64,000 nucleotides of DNA from Alphaproteobacteria bacterium (GTDB lineage: Bacteria; Pseudomonadota; Alphaproteobacteria; Reyranellales; Reyranellaceae), in contig JAFKFL010000011.1 in assembly GCA_017308235.1 (NCBI GenBank), positions 248,001 through 312,000 on the forward strand, given 5' to 3'. The position numbers were made by a program, and so were the translations under genes. Under the pieces are notes generated by a model. It made no database searches, was not told the origin of the DNA, and saw only the letters and a list, made by a program, of their open reading frames with translations. Within the stretch, counting starts at the first letter, position 1. Each line of letters starts with the position of its first letter. This document shows positions 45,281 through 54,810 of this stretch, one piece after another.

Positions 45281-46798
45281 TTATCGCCAGATCTTCTTGC
45301 CGCTGCCGGGCAGGCCGAGCGTGCTCCACATCGCATCGACCTTGTCGATCACGGCTTGGTCCATGCGGATTTGCCGACCCCATTCGCGGTTGGTCTCGCC
45401 GGGAAATTTGTCGGTTGCATCGAGTCCGATCTTGGAGCCGAGGCCGGAGACGGGCGAGGCGAAGTCGAGATAGTCGATCGGCGTGTTCTCGATCACGGTG
45501 ATGTCACGTGCCGGGTCCATGCGCGTGGAGACCGCCCACATCACGTCCTTCCAGTTGCGCGCGTCGATGTCGGCATCCACCACGATCACCCACTTGGTGT
45601 ACATGAACTGTCGCAGATACGACCACACGCCCATCATCACGCGCTTGGCGTGGCCGGCGTAGGCCTTCTTCATCGACACGACGGCGATGCGGTAGCTGCA
45701 GCCCTCGGGCGGCAGCCAGAAATCGATGATCTCGGGGAACTGCTGCTGGAAGAGGGGAATGAAGACTTCGTTCAAGGCCTCGCCCAGCACCGACGGCTCG
45801 TCGGGGGGCCGGCCGGTGAAGGTCGAGAGATAGATCGGCTGGCGCCGCATCGTGATGGCGCTGAGGGTGAAGACCGGGAACTTCTCGACGCTGTTGTAGT
45901 AGCCGGTGTGGTCGCCATAGGGACCTTCATCGCCGTAGTCGTCGAGACTCACGTGGCCTTCGAGCACGATCTCAGCTTCGGCCGGCACCTTGAGCGGCAC
46001 GGTCTTACAATCCACCAGCTCGACTTTCTTCCCGCGCAGGAGACCTGCGAATTGATACTCCGACAGCGTGTCGGGTACGGGCGTGACCGCGGCGAGGATG
46101 GTGCCGGGATCAGCGCCGATCACCGCGGCGACCGGCAGCGGCTCACGCTTGCCCGCGCCCTTCCAGCGCTGGTGATGCTGTGCGCCGCCGCGATGCTTCA
46201 GCCAGCGCATCAGTGTCGTGTTCCGGCCCGTGACCTGCAGCCGGTAGATGCCGAGATTGAAGCTGTCCTGCTTGTCTTCGTTTGGCTTCGGCCCCTGGGT
46301 TACGATCAGCGGCCAGGTGATGAGCGGCGCCGGCTCGCCCGGCCAGCAGGTCTGGATCGGCAGGCGGCCGAGATCGATATCGCCGCCTTTCAGCACGACC
46401 TCCTGGCAGGGCGCGGTGCCGACGGTCTTGGGCTTCATCGCCATCACCGTGCGCAGCATCGGCAGCATGTCGAGCGCCTCGCGCCAGCCGCCCGGCGGCT
46501 CCGGCTGCCGCAGGAAAGCGAGCGTCTCACCGACCTGGCGCAGTTCGTGCGGCTCGCGGTCCATGCCCCAGGCGACGCGTTCGACCGTGCCGAAGAGATT
46601 GACCAGCACCGGCATCTCGGAGCGCGTGCCGTCGGTGCGCACGACATTCTCGAATAGCACGGCCGGTCCTTTTTCGGCGAGCAGCCGCGTCTGGATCTCG
46701 GTCATCTCCAGATGCGGCGACACCGGCGCGGTGACGCGCACGAGGCGGCCGGCCTGTTCAAGGCGCGCGATGAAATCCCGAAGCGAGGCGTAGGGCAT
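45281..46798 (-). CDS. ubiD: UbiD-family prenylated-FMN decarboxylase
   Basis: A 505-residue UbiD. It uses prenylated FMN (made by UbiX, not in this window) for reversible decarboxylation, classically of 3-polyprenyl-4-hydroxybenzoate in ubiquinone synthesis. The motifs [46 protein letters not shown] (acidic catalytic region) and [21 protein letters not shown] agree closely with E. coli UbiD. The start ATG 46798 is divergent from the next gene. ubiA is at 57676-58599, so both early ring-modifying steps are in the window. Confidence 0.93.
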   Translation of the reverse strand: MPYASLRDFIARLEQAGRLVRVTAPVSPHLEMTEIQTRLLAEKGPAVLFENVVRTDGTRSEMPVLVNLFGTVERVAWGMDREPHELRQVGETLAFLRQPEPPGGWREALDMLPMLRTVMAMKPKTVGTAPCQEVVLKGGDIDLGRLPIQTCWPGEPAPLITWPLIVTQGPKPNEDKQDSFNLGIYRLQVTGRNTTLMRWLKHRGGAQHHQRWKGAGKREPLPVAAVIGADPGTILAAVTPVPDTLSEYQFAGLLRGKKVELVDCKTVPLKVPAEAEIVLEGHVSLDDYGDEGPYGDHTGYYNSVEKFPVFTLSAITMRRQPIYLSTFTGRPPDEPSVLGEALNEVFIPLFQQQFPEIIDFWLPPEGCSYRIAVVSMKKAYAGHAKRVMMGVWSYLRQFMYTKWVIVVDADIDARNWKDVMWAVSTRMDPARDITVIENTPIDYLDFASPVSGLGSKIGLDATDKFPGETNREWGRQIRMDQAVIDKVDAMWSTLGLPGSGKKIWR

Positions 46799-46828
46799 GC
46801 TGGCGTTGTCCTTTAGAGTGGCGCGTCC

Positions 46829-47620
46829 ATGAGATCAAACGCCATCCCGCCTGCTGTTCCCGCCGAGTTCGAGGACCTGCTGAACCGCAATGGCCGCAAG
46901 GTGCTGGCCGGCACGCATCCCTTATGCGGTGCGCTGGCCGATCCGCGCACCCGCTTGCTCGCGGCCGACGATCTTTTCGACCGCGCCAAAGCCGCTCGTC
47001 TGCGTGCGGTTCTCGAAGAACGCCTAACCGGAACGCTGGTTCCGCTCGTGCGGCCGATCCCGCCGGAGAGCATTTTCGATATAAAACACAACTATTCCGA
47101 GCAACTGCCCAAGACCACCCGGGCGCGGACGGTCTTCTTCGACAGCCGCCGCGAGCAGGGCGTGAAGATGGCCGAGCGGATCGGGCTCGCGCGCCTGATG
47201 CGCTCCGAGAGCTTCCATGCCTTCGCCGAGGCGCTGGCCGGCCGCAAGCTGGCGTCGGGCTGGGGCCTGCAAGTGCTGCGCTACGGGCCGGGCGACTATG
47301 CCGGTCCGCACAACGATCATCATCCCGAGAACGAGCGCGCCAAGCATGGCTACATCGATCTTCACCTCAGCCTCTGCACGCCCGGCGTCGCACATCAGTG
47401 GCTGGTCTATAGCCGGGCCGGTCATTTCAGCGAGATCGTCTCGGTGGCGGCGCCTGTAACCTTGACCGCCTACCGCCTGCCGTTCTGGCATTACACGACG
47501 CCGCTTGTCGGCAAGCCGGCCGCTGCGCGGTGGGTGCTGCTGGGAACGTTTCTCTTTTCCAGAATACCCCAGCTTAACTTACCGTCGGATCCAGCCGGTC
47601 GCGCAGCCAGTCGCCAGTGA
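46829..47620 (+). CDS. 2OG-Fe(II) oxygenase-like protein of unknown role
   Basis: A 263-residue protein. The segment [22 protein letters not shown] (about residues 148-169) has the HxD iron ligand pair and the tyrosine-rich strand preceding it seen in 2-oxoglutarate/Fe(II) dioxygenases such as SM-20/prolyl-hydroxylase folds; [26 protein letters not shown] would provide the distal histidine strand. I recognise the fold pattern, not the family. A long N-terminal helical part (1-110) is distinctive. The 3' end overlaps the convergent ABC permease gene by 47 bases. Confidence 0.6.
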   Translation: MRSNAIPPAVPAEFEDLLNRNGRKVLAGTHPLCGALADPRTRLLAADDLFDRAKAARLRAVLEERLTGTLVPLVRPIPPESIFDIKHNYSEQLPKTTRARTVFFDSRREQGVKMAERIGLARLMRSESFHAFAEALAGRKLASGWGLQVLRYGPGDYAGPHNDHHPENERAKHGYIDLHLSLCTPGVAHQWLVYSRAGHFSEIVSVAAPVTLTAYRLPFWHYTTPLVGKPAAARWVLLGTFLFSRIPQLNLPSDPAGRAASRQ

Positions 47621-48443
47621 TGCTGATCGCCAGCGTGGTAATCACAATGACGATGCTGGGGAAAAGCAGGATCCACGGCGCGCTGCTGATGTAGCCGCGA
47701 CCGTAGCCGACCATGTTTCCGAGGCTGGTCATCGGCGGTTGCACGCCGAGGCCGAGAAACGACAGGCCGCTTTCGGCGAGGATGATTTCTGGAAAGGCAA
47801 GCGTTGCCGACACGATCATGGTCGCCGAAATGTTGGGCAGCATGTGGTGGACATAGAGCCGCCAGGGGCCCGCGCCGAGCTGACGCACGGCCAGCATGTA
47901 GCCTTGCGTGCTCGCCGCCAGCGCAAGTCCGCGCGCCACACGCGCATGGCGTTCCCAACCGTAGAGCGCGAGCAGCGCAATCAGTAGCGCCAGCGAGTTG
48001 CCGAAGAATGCCAGCACCGACAGAGCGAGGATGATGAAGGGCAATGCCGCCTGGGCATCGATGAGCATGAGCACGATCTGCTCGATCAATCCACGGAAGT
48101 GAGCCGCGACGAGCCCCAGCGTGCCGCCGAGGAAAACGCCGAGCACGGTGGCGCCGAACGCAATCAACAGGCTGACACGGATGGAGACGATTAGCCGAGA
48201 CAGGACATCCCGCCCGAGCTCATCGGTACCCAGCGGATGGGTGATCGGGCCGCCGAAGCCGATCGGCGGCGTCAGGCGTGCCGAAAGGTCGAGCGCGGTG
48301 ATGCTGTAGGGCCGAAGCACATCTGCGAATGCACCGACGAGGATCATCAGCAAGATCCAGCCGAACGCAAGGACAACGCCGCGGGGAATTGGGCGCCGGC
48401 GAGTTGCGGGCCGAGCCGCCGAAGCAGAGGCCAGTTCCGTCAT
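47574..48443 (-). CDS. Peptide-type ABC importer permease, DppC/OppC-like
   Basis: A 289-residue inner-membrane permease. Residues ~24-45 are the first helix; the segment HPLGTDELGRDVLSRLIVSIRVSLLIAF is the OppC signature, and the EAA loop is in HMLPNISATMIVSATLAFPEIILAESGLSFLGLG. It begins at ATG 48443, which overlaps the stop of the partner permease by one base, and closes a five-gene ABC import operon. Substrate is unknown; the divergent glycerophosphodiesterase suggests one that is not a plain peptide. Confidence 0.92.
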   Translation of the reverse strand: MTELASASAARPATRRRPIPRGVVLAFGWILLMILVGAFADVLRPYSITALDLSARLTPPIGFGGPITHPLGTDELGRDVLSRLIVSIRVSLLIAFGATVLGVFLGGTLGLVAAHFRGLIEQIVLMLIDAQAALPFIILALSVLAFFGNSLALLIALLALYGWERHARVARGLALAASTQGYMLAVRQLGAGPWRLYVHHMLPNISATMIVSATLAFPEIILAESGLSFLGLGVQPPMTSLGNMVGYGRGYISSAPWILLFPSIVIVITTLAISITGDWLRDRLDPTVS

Positions 48444-49366
48444 CAGTGTCGGCCGCCGCGTAGGCGGGGATCGAGAAGGGTATACAGGAAGTCGACGGTC
48501 ATGTTGGACAGCACCATCGCCGTGGCCACCAGCAGCAGGACGCACTGAACGACTGCAACGTCGCGTGCCGCGACCGATGTCACGATCAGTTGGCCGAGGC
48601 CCGGCCAACTGAACACGCTTTCGGTGACCACTGCGCCCGCCAGCAATCCGCCCACCATGAAACCGATCGTGGTCACCACGGGGATCGCGGCGTTGGGCAA
48701 GGCGTGGCGTATGATGACGGCCCGCCACAGCAGTCCCTTGGCGCTGGCGGTTCGGATGTAGGGCTGACCCAGTACCTCAACCACGGAACTGCGGGTGAAC
48801 CGTGCCAGGACGGCGGCCCAGCCTGTGCTCAACGTGACCACGGGGAGGATCGCGCTCCGCCAGGAGTCGTTCCCGCCGGATGGAAGCCAGCCGAGATGCA
48901 CGGCGAAAATCAGCACCAGAACCAGGCCGAGGACGAAGTGGGGGACGGTGAATCCAGCGACCGCTCCCATCATGACGAGCCGGTCCTTCGGTGTATTGTG
49001 CCTCAAGGCGGCATAAGCGCCGGCCGAGACGCCGACCAGAATGCCGATGGCGAGCGCTGGTATCATGATTTCCAAGGTGACGAGCACGCGCGAGCCGACC
49101 AGAGGCAATACGTCGGCTCCGTTCAACAGGGAACGGCCGAACTCACCGCGCAGCAGACCGGCGATATAGTAGAAGAACTGCTGCCAGAGCGGCTGGTCGA
49201 GGCCCCATGCTGCCCGGAAAGCAGCGACCGCGCTGGGCGGTGCGTCTGGACCCAAAACGACGAGTGCGGGGTCGCTGGAGAGGCGCAACGCTGCGAAGGC
49301 GCAGCCGACGACGATCAGAACGGTCAGGATCGCCCGGGCAACGCGCTTTGTCGCGAACAACAGCAT
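48443..49366 (-). CDS. Peptide-type ABC importer permease, DppB/OppB-like
   Basis: A 307-residue permease with the DppB profile: N-terminal helix FATKRVARAILTVLIVVGCAFAAL, periplasmic loop with WGLDQPLWQQFFYYIAGLLRGEFGRSL, and EAA loop in RHALPNAAIPVVTTIGFMVGGLLAGAVVTE. ATG 49366 overlaps the TGA of the ATPase gene by one base, so it is cotranslated. It forms the membrane channel with the DppC-like partner. Confidence 0.92.
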   Translation of the reverse strand: MLLFATKRVARAILTVLIVVGCAFAALRLSSDPALVVLGPDAPPSAVAAFRAAWGLDQPLWQQFFYYIAGLLRGEFGRSLLNGADVLPLVGSRVLVTLEIMIPALAIGILVGVSAGAYAALRHNTPKDRLVMMGAVAGFTVPHFVLGLVLVLIFAVHLGWLPSGGNDSWRSAILPVVTLSTGWAAVLARFTRSSVVEVLGQPYIRTASAKGLLWRAVIIRHALPNAAIPVVTTIGFMVGGLLAGAVVTESVFSWPGLGQLIVTSVAARDVAVVQCVLLLVATAMVLSNMTVDFLYTLLDPRLRGGRH

Positions 49367-50349
49367 CAGGAGACCTTTTCCCCCGCCGCGCTTTCTACAT
49401 GGGCCAGGTGACAGGCAACCAGGCGTCCATCGGCGCGGGGAAGCAGGGCCGGCTCGACCTGGCTGCATTTCGGCACGGCGATGGGGCAGCGCGGATGGAA
49501 GGCGCATCCCGTCGGGCGAGCCGCCGGATTGGGCGGCTCGCCCGAGAGCAGCGGCCGCGGTCCACGACGTGTCGAATCGGGAACCGCGGCGAGCAACGCC
49601 TTGGTATAGGGATGTGCAGGTTCGTTGTAGAGGGTTGCCGGCTCGCCTTGCTCCACGATCAGGCCGAGATACATGACCGCGACCTCGTGGGCGAGACAGC
49701 CGACCAACTTGAGATCGTGGCTAATGAAGAGCATGGCGAGCCCGAACTCCTTCTGCAGGTCCAGCAGTAGATTGACGACCTGGGCCTGGATCGAGACGTC
49801 GAGCGCCGAAACCGGCTCGTCACAGACGAGAATATCAGGGCTCGTGGCAAGTGCCCGCGCCAAGATCGCCCGTTGCCTTTGTCCTCCTGATAATTCGTGC
49901 GGATAGGAGGCCGCTTGATCCGGGCGCATGCCGACGGCGGCCAGCAACCTGTGCACCTGCCCCTCATGGTCCGCCGGCGAGCCGATCTTGTGGATCGCCA
50001 ATGGCTCTTTGATCTGCGCCCCGATTGTCAGACGGCGATCGAGCGCACCCAGTGGATCCTGGAATATGAGTTGCATGCGCCGCCTAAGCGCCTTCCAGGC
50101 CTTCGTATTCGGATGTGGCAGCCGTGTCCCGTCGAACGTTACGTCGCCGCTATCGGGCAACTCGATGCCCAGTGCCAGTCGGCCGGTCGTCGATTTGCCG
50201 CAGCCTGACTCCCCGACCAACCCCACGGTGCGGCCGCGCTCGAGGGATAAGGACACCCCATTTACCGCGCTGACCTGCTCAGTTTCGCCGAACAGGCCTT
50301 GGCGCGTGCTGTAGGTGCGTTTGACCTTGTGCAACCGCAGGAGCGTCAC
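49366..50349 (-). CDS. Peptide-type ABC importer ATPase, DppF/OppF-like
   Basis: A 327-residue ATPase. Walker A GESGCGKST is near residue 47; the signature ELSGGQRQR and Walker B ILVCDEPVSALDVSIQAQ follow; the C-terminal oligopeptide-transporter domain has CAFHPRCP and cysteines. It starts at GTG 50349, 13 bases after the previous stop with AAGGG upstream; an apparent longer reading frame runs through the neighbouring gene and is not used. It pairs with the DppD-like ATPase. Confidence 0.93.
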   Translation of the reverse strand: MTLLRLHKVKRTYSTRQGLFGETEQVSAVNGVSLSLERGRTVGLVGESGCGKSTTGRLALGIELPDSGDVTFDGTRLPHPNTKAWKALRRRMQLIFQDPLGALDRRLTIGAQIKEPLAIHKIGSPADHEGQVHRLLAAVGMRPDQAASYPHELSGGQRQRAILARALATSPDILVCDEPVSALDVSIQAQVVNLLLDLQKEFGLAMLFISHDLKLVGCLAHEVAVMYLGLIVEQGEPATLYNEPAHPYTKALLAAVPDSTRRGPRPLLSGEPPNPAARPTGCAFHPRCPIAVPKCSQVEPALLPRADGRLVACHLAHVESAAGEKVS

Positions 50350-50362
50350 CGCGGAATACCCT

Positions 50363-51397
50363 TCATGTCGGTCCGTGTCGTGCCAATGCCGGCAATTCGC
50401 CGGCGCGGATACATGCGGATTGGTGGTCGGGCGCCAGATTGCTGAGCAGCGGCCGCGCGGCCGAGCAAGCTGGCATGGCATAGGGGCATCGTGGTTCGAA
50501 CGGGCAGCCTGGCGGCATGTTCCAGGGTTCCGGCACATGGCCACGAATTGATGCGAGGCGCTGCGGCTTTTGCGCCAGAACAGGTGCCGCGCCGAGAAGG
50601 CCTTTGGTGTAGGGATGGGACGGCGACGCAAAAAGCGAGCGCGTTGATCCTGTTTCCATGATCTGTCCCGCATACATCACGACGATGCGGTCGCAGACCT
50701 CGGCGACCACGCTGAGGTCGTGGCTGATGAGCACGAGGCTCATGTTCATCTCTCGGCGCAGCCGCTCAATCAGTGCGAGAATCTGAGCCTGGATCGTGAC
50801 ATCCAGCGCAGTCGTGGGCTCGTCGGCGACAAGCAGTTCCGGCTCGCCTGCGAGCGCCATCGCGATCATCACGCGCTGGTTCTGGCCACCGGAGAGCTCG
50901 TGGGGGTAACGATCGAGGCGCCGCTCCGCGTCGGGAATGCCTACGAGTTCGAAGAGTCGCCGCGCTTCGGTGCGGGCCGCGTATCCCCGCAATCCTCGAT
51001 GCAGCCGTAGCGCTTCGATCACCTGAGCGCCGACGCGCTGGACAGGGTTCAATGAGCTTATTGGATCCTGGAAAATGAGTCCGACGCGACCGCCGCGCAC
51101 TTGTGAAAGCCGCTGTTCGGAGGCACCGATGATATTTTCCGCTTCCAGCAGCGCTTCCCCTTCCACGGCAAGGGACCCTGGCAGAAGGCCGAGGACGGCG
51201 AGCCAAGTGACAGACTTCCCCGATCCCGACTCGCCGACGATGCCTACTGCCTCGCCGCGGGCGATCTTGAGATTTAGTCCGGCGACGACAGGCAGGTGCC
51301 CGACCGAAACTGTCAGGCCTCGAAGTTCGAGCAGTGGTGTCGCCCCGGCCGGGTCTCGGTCAGCCGAGCTGAGGCGATCACCGCGCGATCCTTTCAT
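50363..51397 (-). CDS. Peptide-type ABC importer ATPase, DppD/OppD-like
   Basis: A 344-residue ATPase with Walker [10 protein letters not shown] (about residues 54-62), Q-loop [13 protein letters not shown], signature [13 protein letters not shown], Walker [19 protein letters not shown], and the C-terminal [15 protein letters not shown] typical of OppD. Its ATG directly follows the TAG of the binding-protein gene with no intervening base, so translational coupling is expected. Confidence 0.93.
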   Translation of the reverse strand: MKGSRGDRLSSADRDPAGATPLLELRGLTVSVGHLPVVAGLNLKIARGEAVGIVGESGSGKSVTWLAVLGLLPGSLAVEGEALLEAENIIGASEQRLSQVRGGRVGLIFQDPISSLNPVQRVGAQVIEALRLHRGLRGYAARTEARRLFELVGIPDAERRLDRYPHELSGGQNQRVMIAMALAGEPELLVADEPTTALDVTIQAQILALIERLRREMNMSLVLISHDLSVVAEVCDRIVVMYAGQIMETGSTRSLFASPSHPYTKGLLGAAPVLAQKPQRLASIRGHVPEPWNMPPGCPFEPRCPYAMPACSAARPLLSNLAPDHQSACIRAGELPALARHGPT

Positions 51398-53023
51398 CTA
51401 GCCGCGCCAATTCGATGCACGAAAGTCCATCGCAAAATCCGGCGCCACCTTCCACTGCGTCGACTTCCGCTTGGCTGTGAAGGTCGCATTCTGGTTGAGC
51501 ACCGTATATGCGGGATCCTCGCGTTCGCACACGACCAACATGCGCTCAAACGCCTTCTTGCGCATGGCCTTGTCGGTAGAGGTCTGCAAGATGCCGCAGA
51601 GTTTGTTCATTTCGTCGTTCGCCCATTCGTGGACTTGCTGCTGCTGGCCCTGTGGCCCGTGCTGCGTTGGCAGAGAAGACACTGGATCGTTGAACTGGGC
51701 CGAATTCGACCAGTCATGAATGGCGCGCTTGCCCTTGGGATCCCATATCTGCGCCCAGTTCTCCTTCATCTCAATCTGAACGTTGAGGCCGATCTGCTGC
51801 CACATTTCGGTCAGCACCTGCGCGTTGGCTGTCTGCAACGTGTAGTAATCATTGAGCAAGCGATAGGGGATCGGGTCGCCCTTGTAGCCGGCCTCCTTGA
51901 CCAGTGCTTTCGCCTTCGCGGGGTCGAATTCGGGCGCCGTCCAGCCGCTGACCAGCATGTCGCCATAGAAGGCAAACTGGAGTCCCGGCGGCACCTTGGA
52001 TCGGCCAAGCCACAGCTTGTCGACGATCATCTTGCGATCGATGGCATGGGTCAGTGCCTGGCGGATGCGCGGGTCCTTCAATGCGGTGTCGTACTTGTCG
52101 AAGACGCTCAGCCGAATGTTGGGGATGATTCCGCCGACGACCTCGAGCTTGGGATCGCTCTCGACCGTGACGATCTGGTCGGGCGTGAGATCGCAGGCGA
52201 AGTGATATTGACCGGCGCGGATACCGTTGACGCGCTGTGCGACCTCGGGAACTTGGACGAAACGCAGTGTCTTGATCGGCGGCCGGCCGCCCCAATAGTC
52301 ATCATGCGCGTCGAAAATCAGTTCGACGTCGGGCGTGAACGAACGGATCTTGTAAGGGCCGGTCCCGATCGGCTTGCGCGCGTAGTCGAGCCAGCTTGCT
52401 GCCTCCTCGAAGGCCCGACGGTTGACGATCTGGCTGCCCATCCCCGTTAGCCGGCCCTCGATGGTGACGTCCGGCGTCGCGTTGACGAACCGGCATGTAT
52501 ATTTGTCGACCACCTCGACTTTTACCAACGACGGCCACAGCCGGCGGGCGACCGCGGGCACCTGCGTCGGCAGCTCCTTGCTCTTCTGCGTCGGTCGCGA
52601 GGTGTCCATGGTGATTGTCTTGTCCCATCCGCTTGGCGTCGTGTTGCCGAACATGCGGGCGGCGCTGAAGGTGAAGACGATGTCCTCGGCGGTCATTTCA
52701 TCGCCGTTGTGGAACTTCACCCCCTTGCGAAGCGAAACTTCGACGATTTCGTCGCTGATGCGTTTCCAGCTCGTCGCCAGTTGCGGCATATCCTCGAGCT
52801 CGCCCTGAAGGTTGCGCCCGATGAGAAGCTCTACGTAAGAGTTCAGGATCCGCTCGCCGACGTTCGACTGCTCGGCCACCGGATCAAGCGTATTGCTGGT
52901 GACGAGCTTCTGAACGGCGACGACGATTTCGGGCCTGGTGTCTGACTGCGCGATCGCAAAGCGGGGCATTGATGCGGCACCGCTTGCCAGCATCAGGAAC
53001 GTGCGTCGTTCTACACCGACCAT
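51398..53023 (-). CDS. ABC importer substrate-binding protein, SBP_bac_5 family
   Basis: A 541-residue periplasmic solute receptor of the oligopeptide/nickel class. The N-terminus VERRTFLMLASGAASMPRFAIAQ looks like a Sec (possibly Tat-type: RRTFLM) signal. Family blocks: WKRISDEIVEVSLRKGVKFHNGDEMTAEDIVFT and GTGPYKIRSFTPDVELIFDAHDDYW. It delivers substrate to the permeases encoded downstream. The ATG at 53023 follows GAGGGAGGCGG. A perfect AT-rich inverted repeat lies about 105 bases upstream. Confidence 0.93.
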   Translation of the reverse strand: MVGVERRTFLMLASGAASMPRFAIAQSDTRPEIVVAVQKLVTSNTLDPVAEQSNVGERILNSYVELLIGRNLQGELEDMPQLATSWKRISDEIVEVSLRKGVKFHNGDEMTAEDIVFTFSAARMFGNTTPSGWDKTITMDTSRPTQKSKELPTQVPAVARRLWPSLVKVEVVDKYTCRFVNATPDVTIEGRLTGMGSQIVNRRAFEEAASWLDYARKPIGTGPYKIRSFTPDVELIFDAHDDYWGGRPPIKTLRFVQVPEVAQRVNGIRAGQYHFACDLTPDQIVTVESDPKLEVVGGIIPNIRLSVFDKYDTALKDPRIRQALTHAIDRKMIVDKLWLGRSKVPPGLQFAFYGDMLVSGWTAPEFDPAKAKALVKEAGYKGDPIPYRLLNDYYTLQTANAQVLTEMWQQIGLNVQIEMKENWAQIWDPKGKRAIHDWSNSAQFNDPVSSLPTQHGPQGQQQQVHEWANDEMNKLCGILQTSTDKAMRKKAFERMLVVCEREDPAYTVLNQNATFTAKRKSTQWKVAPDFAMDFRASNWRG

Positions 53024-53127
53024 ATCCGCCTCCCTCGTGTCGCTGCTTGTTTGCAACACCTTTGTGTTTCGAGATCGTTGCGGCACGTCGGCGGTCAGGG
53101 ACTTCTGCGGGCGTGCTCTTGATCGTG

Positions 53128-53150
53128 ATATATAATATGAGATTATATAT
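53128..53150. promoter_or_regulatory. Perfect AT-rich inverted repeat in a divergent promoter region
   Basis: ATATATAAT and ATTATATAT are separated by ATGAG. It lies between the ABC importer operon (start 53023, minus strand) and the glycerophosphodiesterase gene (start 53221). Each arm contains TATAAT in one direction; on the minus strand TTGACA (53165-53160) precedes one. The palindrome could be the operator of the GntR regulator encoded at 54092. Confidence 0.6.
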
Positions 53151-53220
53151 ATAAACTTCTGTCAAACCGTCGTGGCGGTGGAAAGCCGCCCTGCCGCCCG
53201 AACCAAAGCGGGAAACTGAA

Positions 53221-54000
53221 ATGACCGAAATTGCATCACATCGCGGCGGAGCCCTGCTTTGGCCTGAAAACAGTGCAACTGCCTTTGAGAATACGGCCCG
53301 CCTGCCGGTCGATCAGGTCGAGTTCGACGTGCATCCGTCGAGTGACGGAAAGCTTGTGGTCATTCATGACCCCGCCCTCGATCGGACCACTAATGGGTCC
53401 GGTCCGGTCAGCAGCCGGTCGTTTGCCGAATTGTCGGCGCTGACCCTCAACGGGACGCCGTCCGACCGGATCCTGCTCCTCGACGAGGTGATCGACATCT
53501 TCGCGGCCACGTCCATCAAGCTGCGCGTGGAGCTGAAGCGGGGGGCCGACCATCGTCCCTATCCGGGGATGCCGCAGCAGGTCATCGATACGCTAAGGCG
53601 ACGAGATATGCTTGAGCGGAGCATCGTCACGTCGTTTCAGATGGACACGGTCTGTGAGGCAGGGGCGTGCGCGGAGCTTGCCCGTCGCGTGTTTCTCGTG
53701 TCGCCGTCGCTCGAGGAAGAAGTTGGCCTGGACGCCATCCTCGCGGACGCAACGATGCGTGGCGTTCCCATGCTGGGTATGCGTTGCACGACGCTCAACG
53801 CGGACAAGATCGCCAAAGTGCGAGCAGCAGGGCTCGGCATTGGAGGTTGGGCCGTCAACGACGGGCCGGCCATAGAAGCAATGTTCGAGCTTGAGGTGGA
53901 TGTCTTCACCACCGACCGGCCGGACCTCGCGCTTGGCATCCGAAAGGGTCGACTGAACAACGGACAGACTAGTCGTGCACCAAGCGATCGGCCGGAGTGA
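53221..54000 (+). CDS. Glycerophosphodiester phosphodiesterase
   Basis: A 259-residue GDPD TIM-barrel that hydrolyses glycerophosphodiesters to sn-glycerol-3-phosphate and an alcohol. Active-site residues are His7 (ASHRGGALLWPENS), Glu34 and Asp36 (VEFDVHPSSDG) and the second histidine His49 (VVIHDPALDRTTNGSG); LRVELKRG and GVPMLGMRCTTLNADK follow. There is no signal peptide, so it is cytoplasmic, like E. coli UgpQ. It is divergent from the ABC importer and followed by a GntR gene, which suggests one substrate-induced unit. Confidence 0.92.
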   Translation: MTEIASHRGGALLWPENSATAFENTARLPVDQVEFDVHPSSDGKLVVIHDPALDRTTNGSGPVSSRSFAELSALTLNGTPSDRILLLDEVIDIFAATSIKLRVELKRGADHRPYPGMPQQVIDTLRRRDMLERSIVTSFQMDTVCEAGACAELARRVFLVSPSLEEEVGLDAILADATMRGVPMLGMRCTTLNADKIAKVRAAGLGIGGWAVNDGPAIEAMFELEVDVFTTDRPDLALGIRKGRLNNGQTSRAPSDRPE

Positions 54001-54091
54001 ATCGATGACTCTACGTGTGGAAATTTCCAGCGGCGCGTCGCCGGTCGCGAACCGCGCAGTGCCATCGTTCGACCATCGAAGTTGGTGAAAA

Positions 54092-54772
54092 ATGGCGGAG
54101 TTCGGTCACAGCAGATCCGATTTTCAGTTCGAGCCTCTTGCGCGCGACACGCTCCAGCAGCGTGTCTACCGTCAGGTGGCCGACATGATTCTCGATGGCG
54201 AAATTGCCCCTGGCGAGTCGGTGACCATACAGGCGCTTGCCGATGCGTTCGGCGTCAGCGCCATGCCAGTCCGCGAAGCATTGATCCGATTGACTGCGGC
54301 TGGCGCGCTGACCCTGATCACGGGCCGTTCGATGGGCATTCCTCGCCTCAACGCGGCGCAGCTTGAGGATCTCCGCAACGTGCGAATGGAGGTTGAAGGG
54401 CTCGCTGCCGAATGGGCGGCTCGAAACATCGATGCGCAAAGGTTGGAACAGCTCGGCAGCACCTATGATCGCTTGGACGAAGCAGTCTCCGCCGGCGACA
54501 CAAAGGCCTATCTGCGTGCCAATCGCATCTTCCATTTCGCGGTCTATCAAGCCGCGGGGTCGCCAACACTCGTCGCTCTGATAGAAACGTTGTGGCTGCG
54601 CATCAGCCCCTATTTCAACCTTCTCCACGGTTCAGGAAACTATGCGATCTCCAACCGGCACCATCGTGCGCTGCTGAAGGCGCTGAGACAGCATGACCCG
54701 AAATTGGCGCGTAAAGGAATACATGCCGACATCAATGATGCCTATGCCCTACTCTCGCAAGTGTTGAAGTAA
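54092..54772 (+). CDS. GntR-family transcriptional regulator, FCD type
   Basis: A 226-residue regulator. The winged helix is in IQALADAFGVSAMPVREALIRLTAAGAL (about residues 46-73); the all-helical FCD ligand-binding domain follows, with histidines in ANRIFHFAVYQAAG and ISNRHHRALLKAL that are the usual metal ligands. It starts at ATG 54092, 91 bases after the glycerophosphodiesterase gene on the same strand, and is the most likely regulator of that gene and the divergent importer. Confidence 0.9.
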   Translation: MAEFGHSRSDFQFEPLARDTLQQRVYRQVADMILDGEIAPGESVTIQALADAFGVSAMPVREALIRLTAAGALTLITGRSMGIPRLNAAQLEDLRNVRMEVEGLAAEWAARNIDAQRLEQLGSTYDRLDEAVSAGDTKAYLRANRIFHFAVYQAAGSPTLVALIETLWLRISPYFNLLHGSGNYAISNRHHRALLKALRQHDPKLARKGIHADINDAYALLSQVLK

Positions 54773-54810
54773 GCGACTCATGTTTCTTCTCGGTTGTAAC
54801 TGGAAAGAGA

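Noticed and set aside
44527..45501. A 324-codon plus-strand frame opposite the MATE transporter.
   Set aside because: Antisense shadow; the minus strand encodes an unambiguous membrane transporter.
53159..53165. CTGTCAA as a PhoB site before the glycerophosphodiesterase.
   Set aside because: The second half-site does not match, and the sequence reads better as a TTGACA -35 box for the opposite strand.
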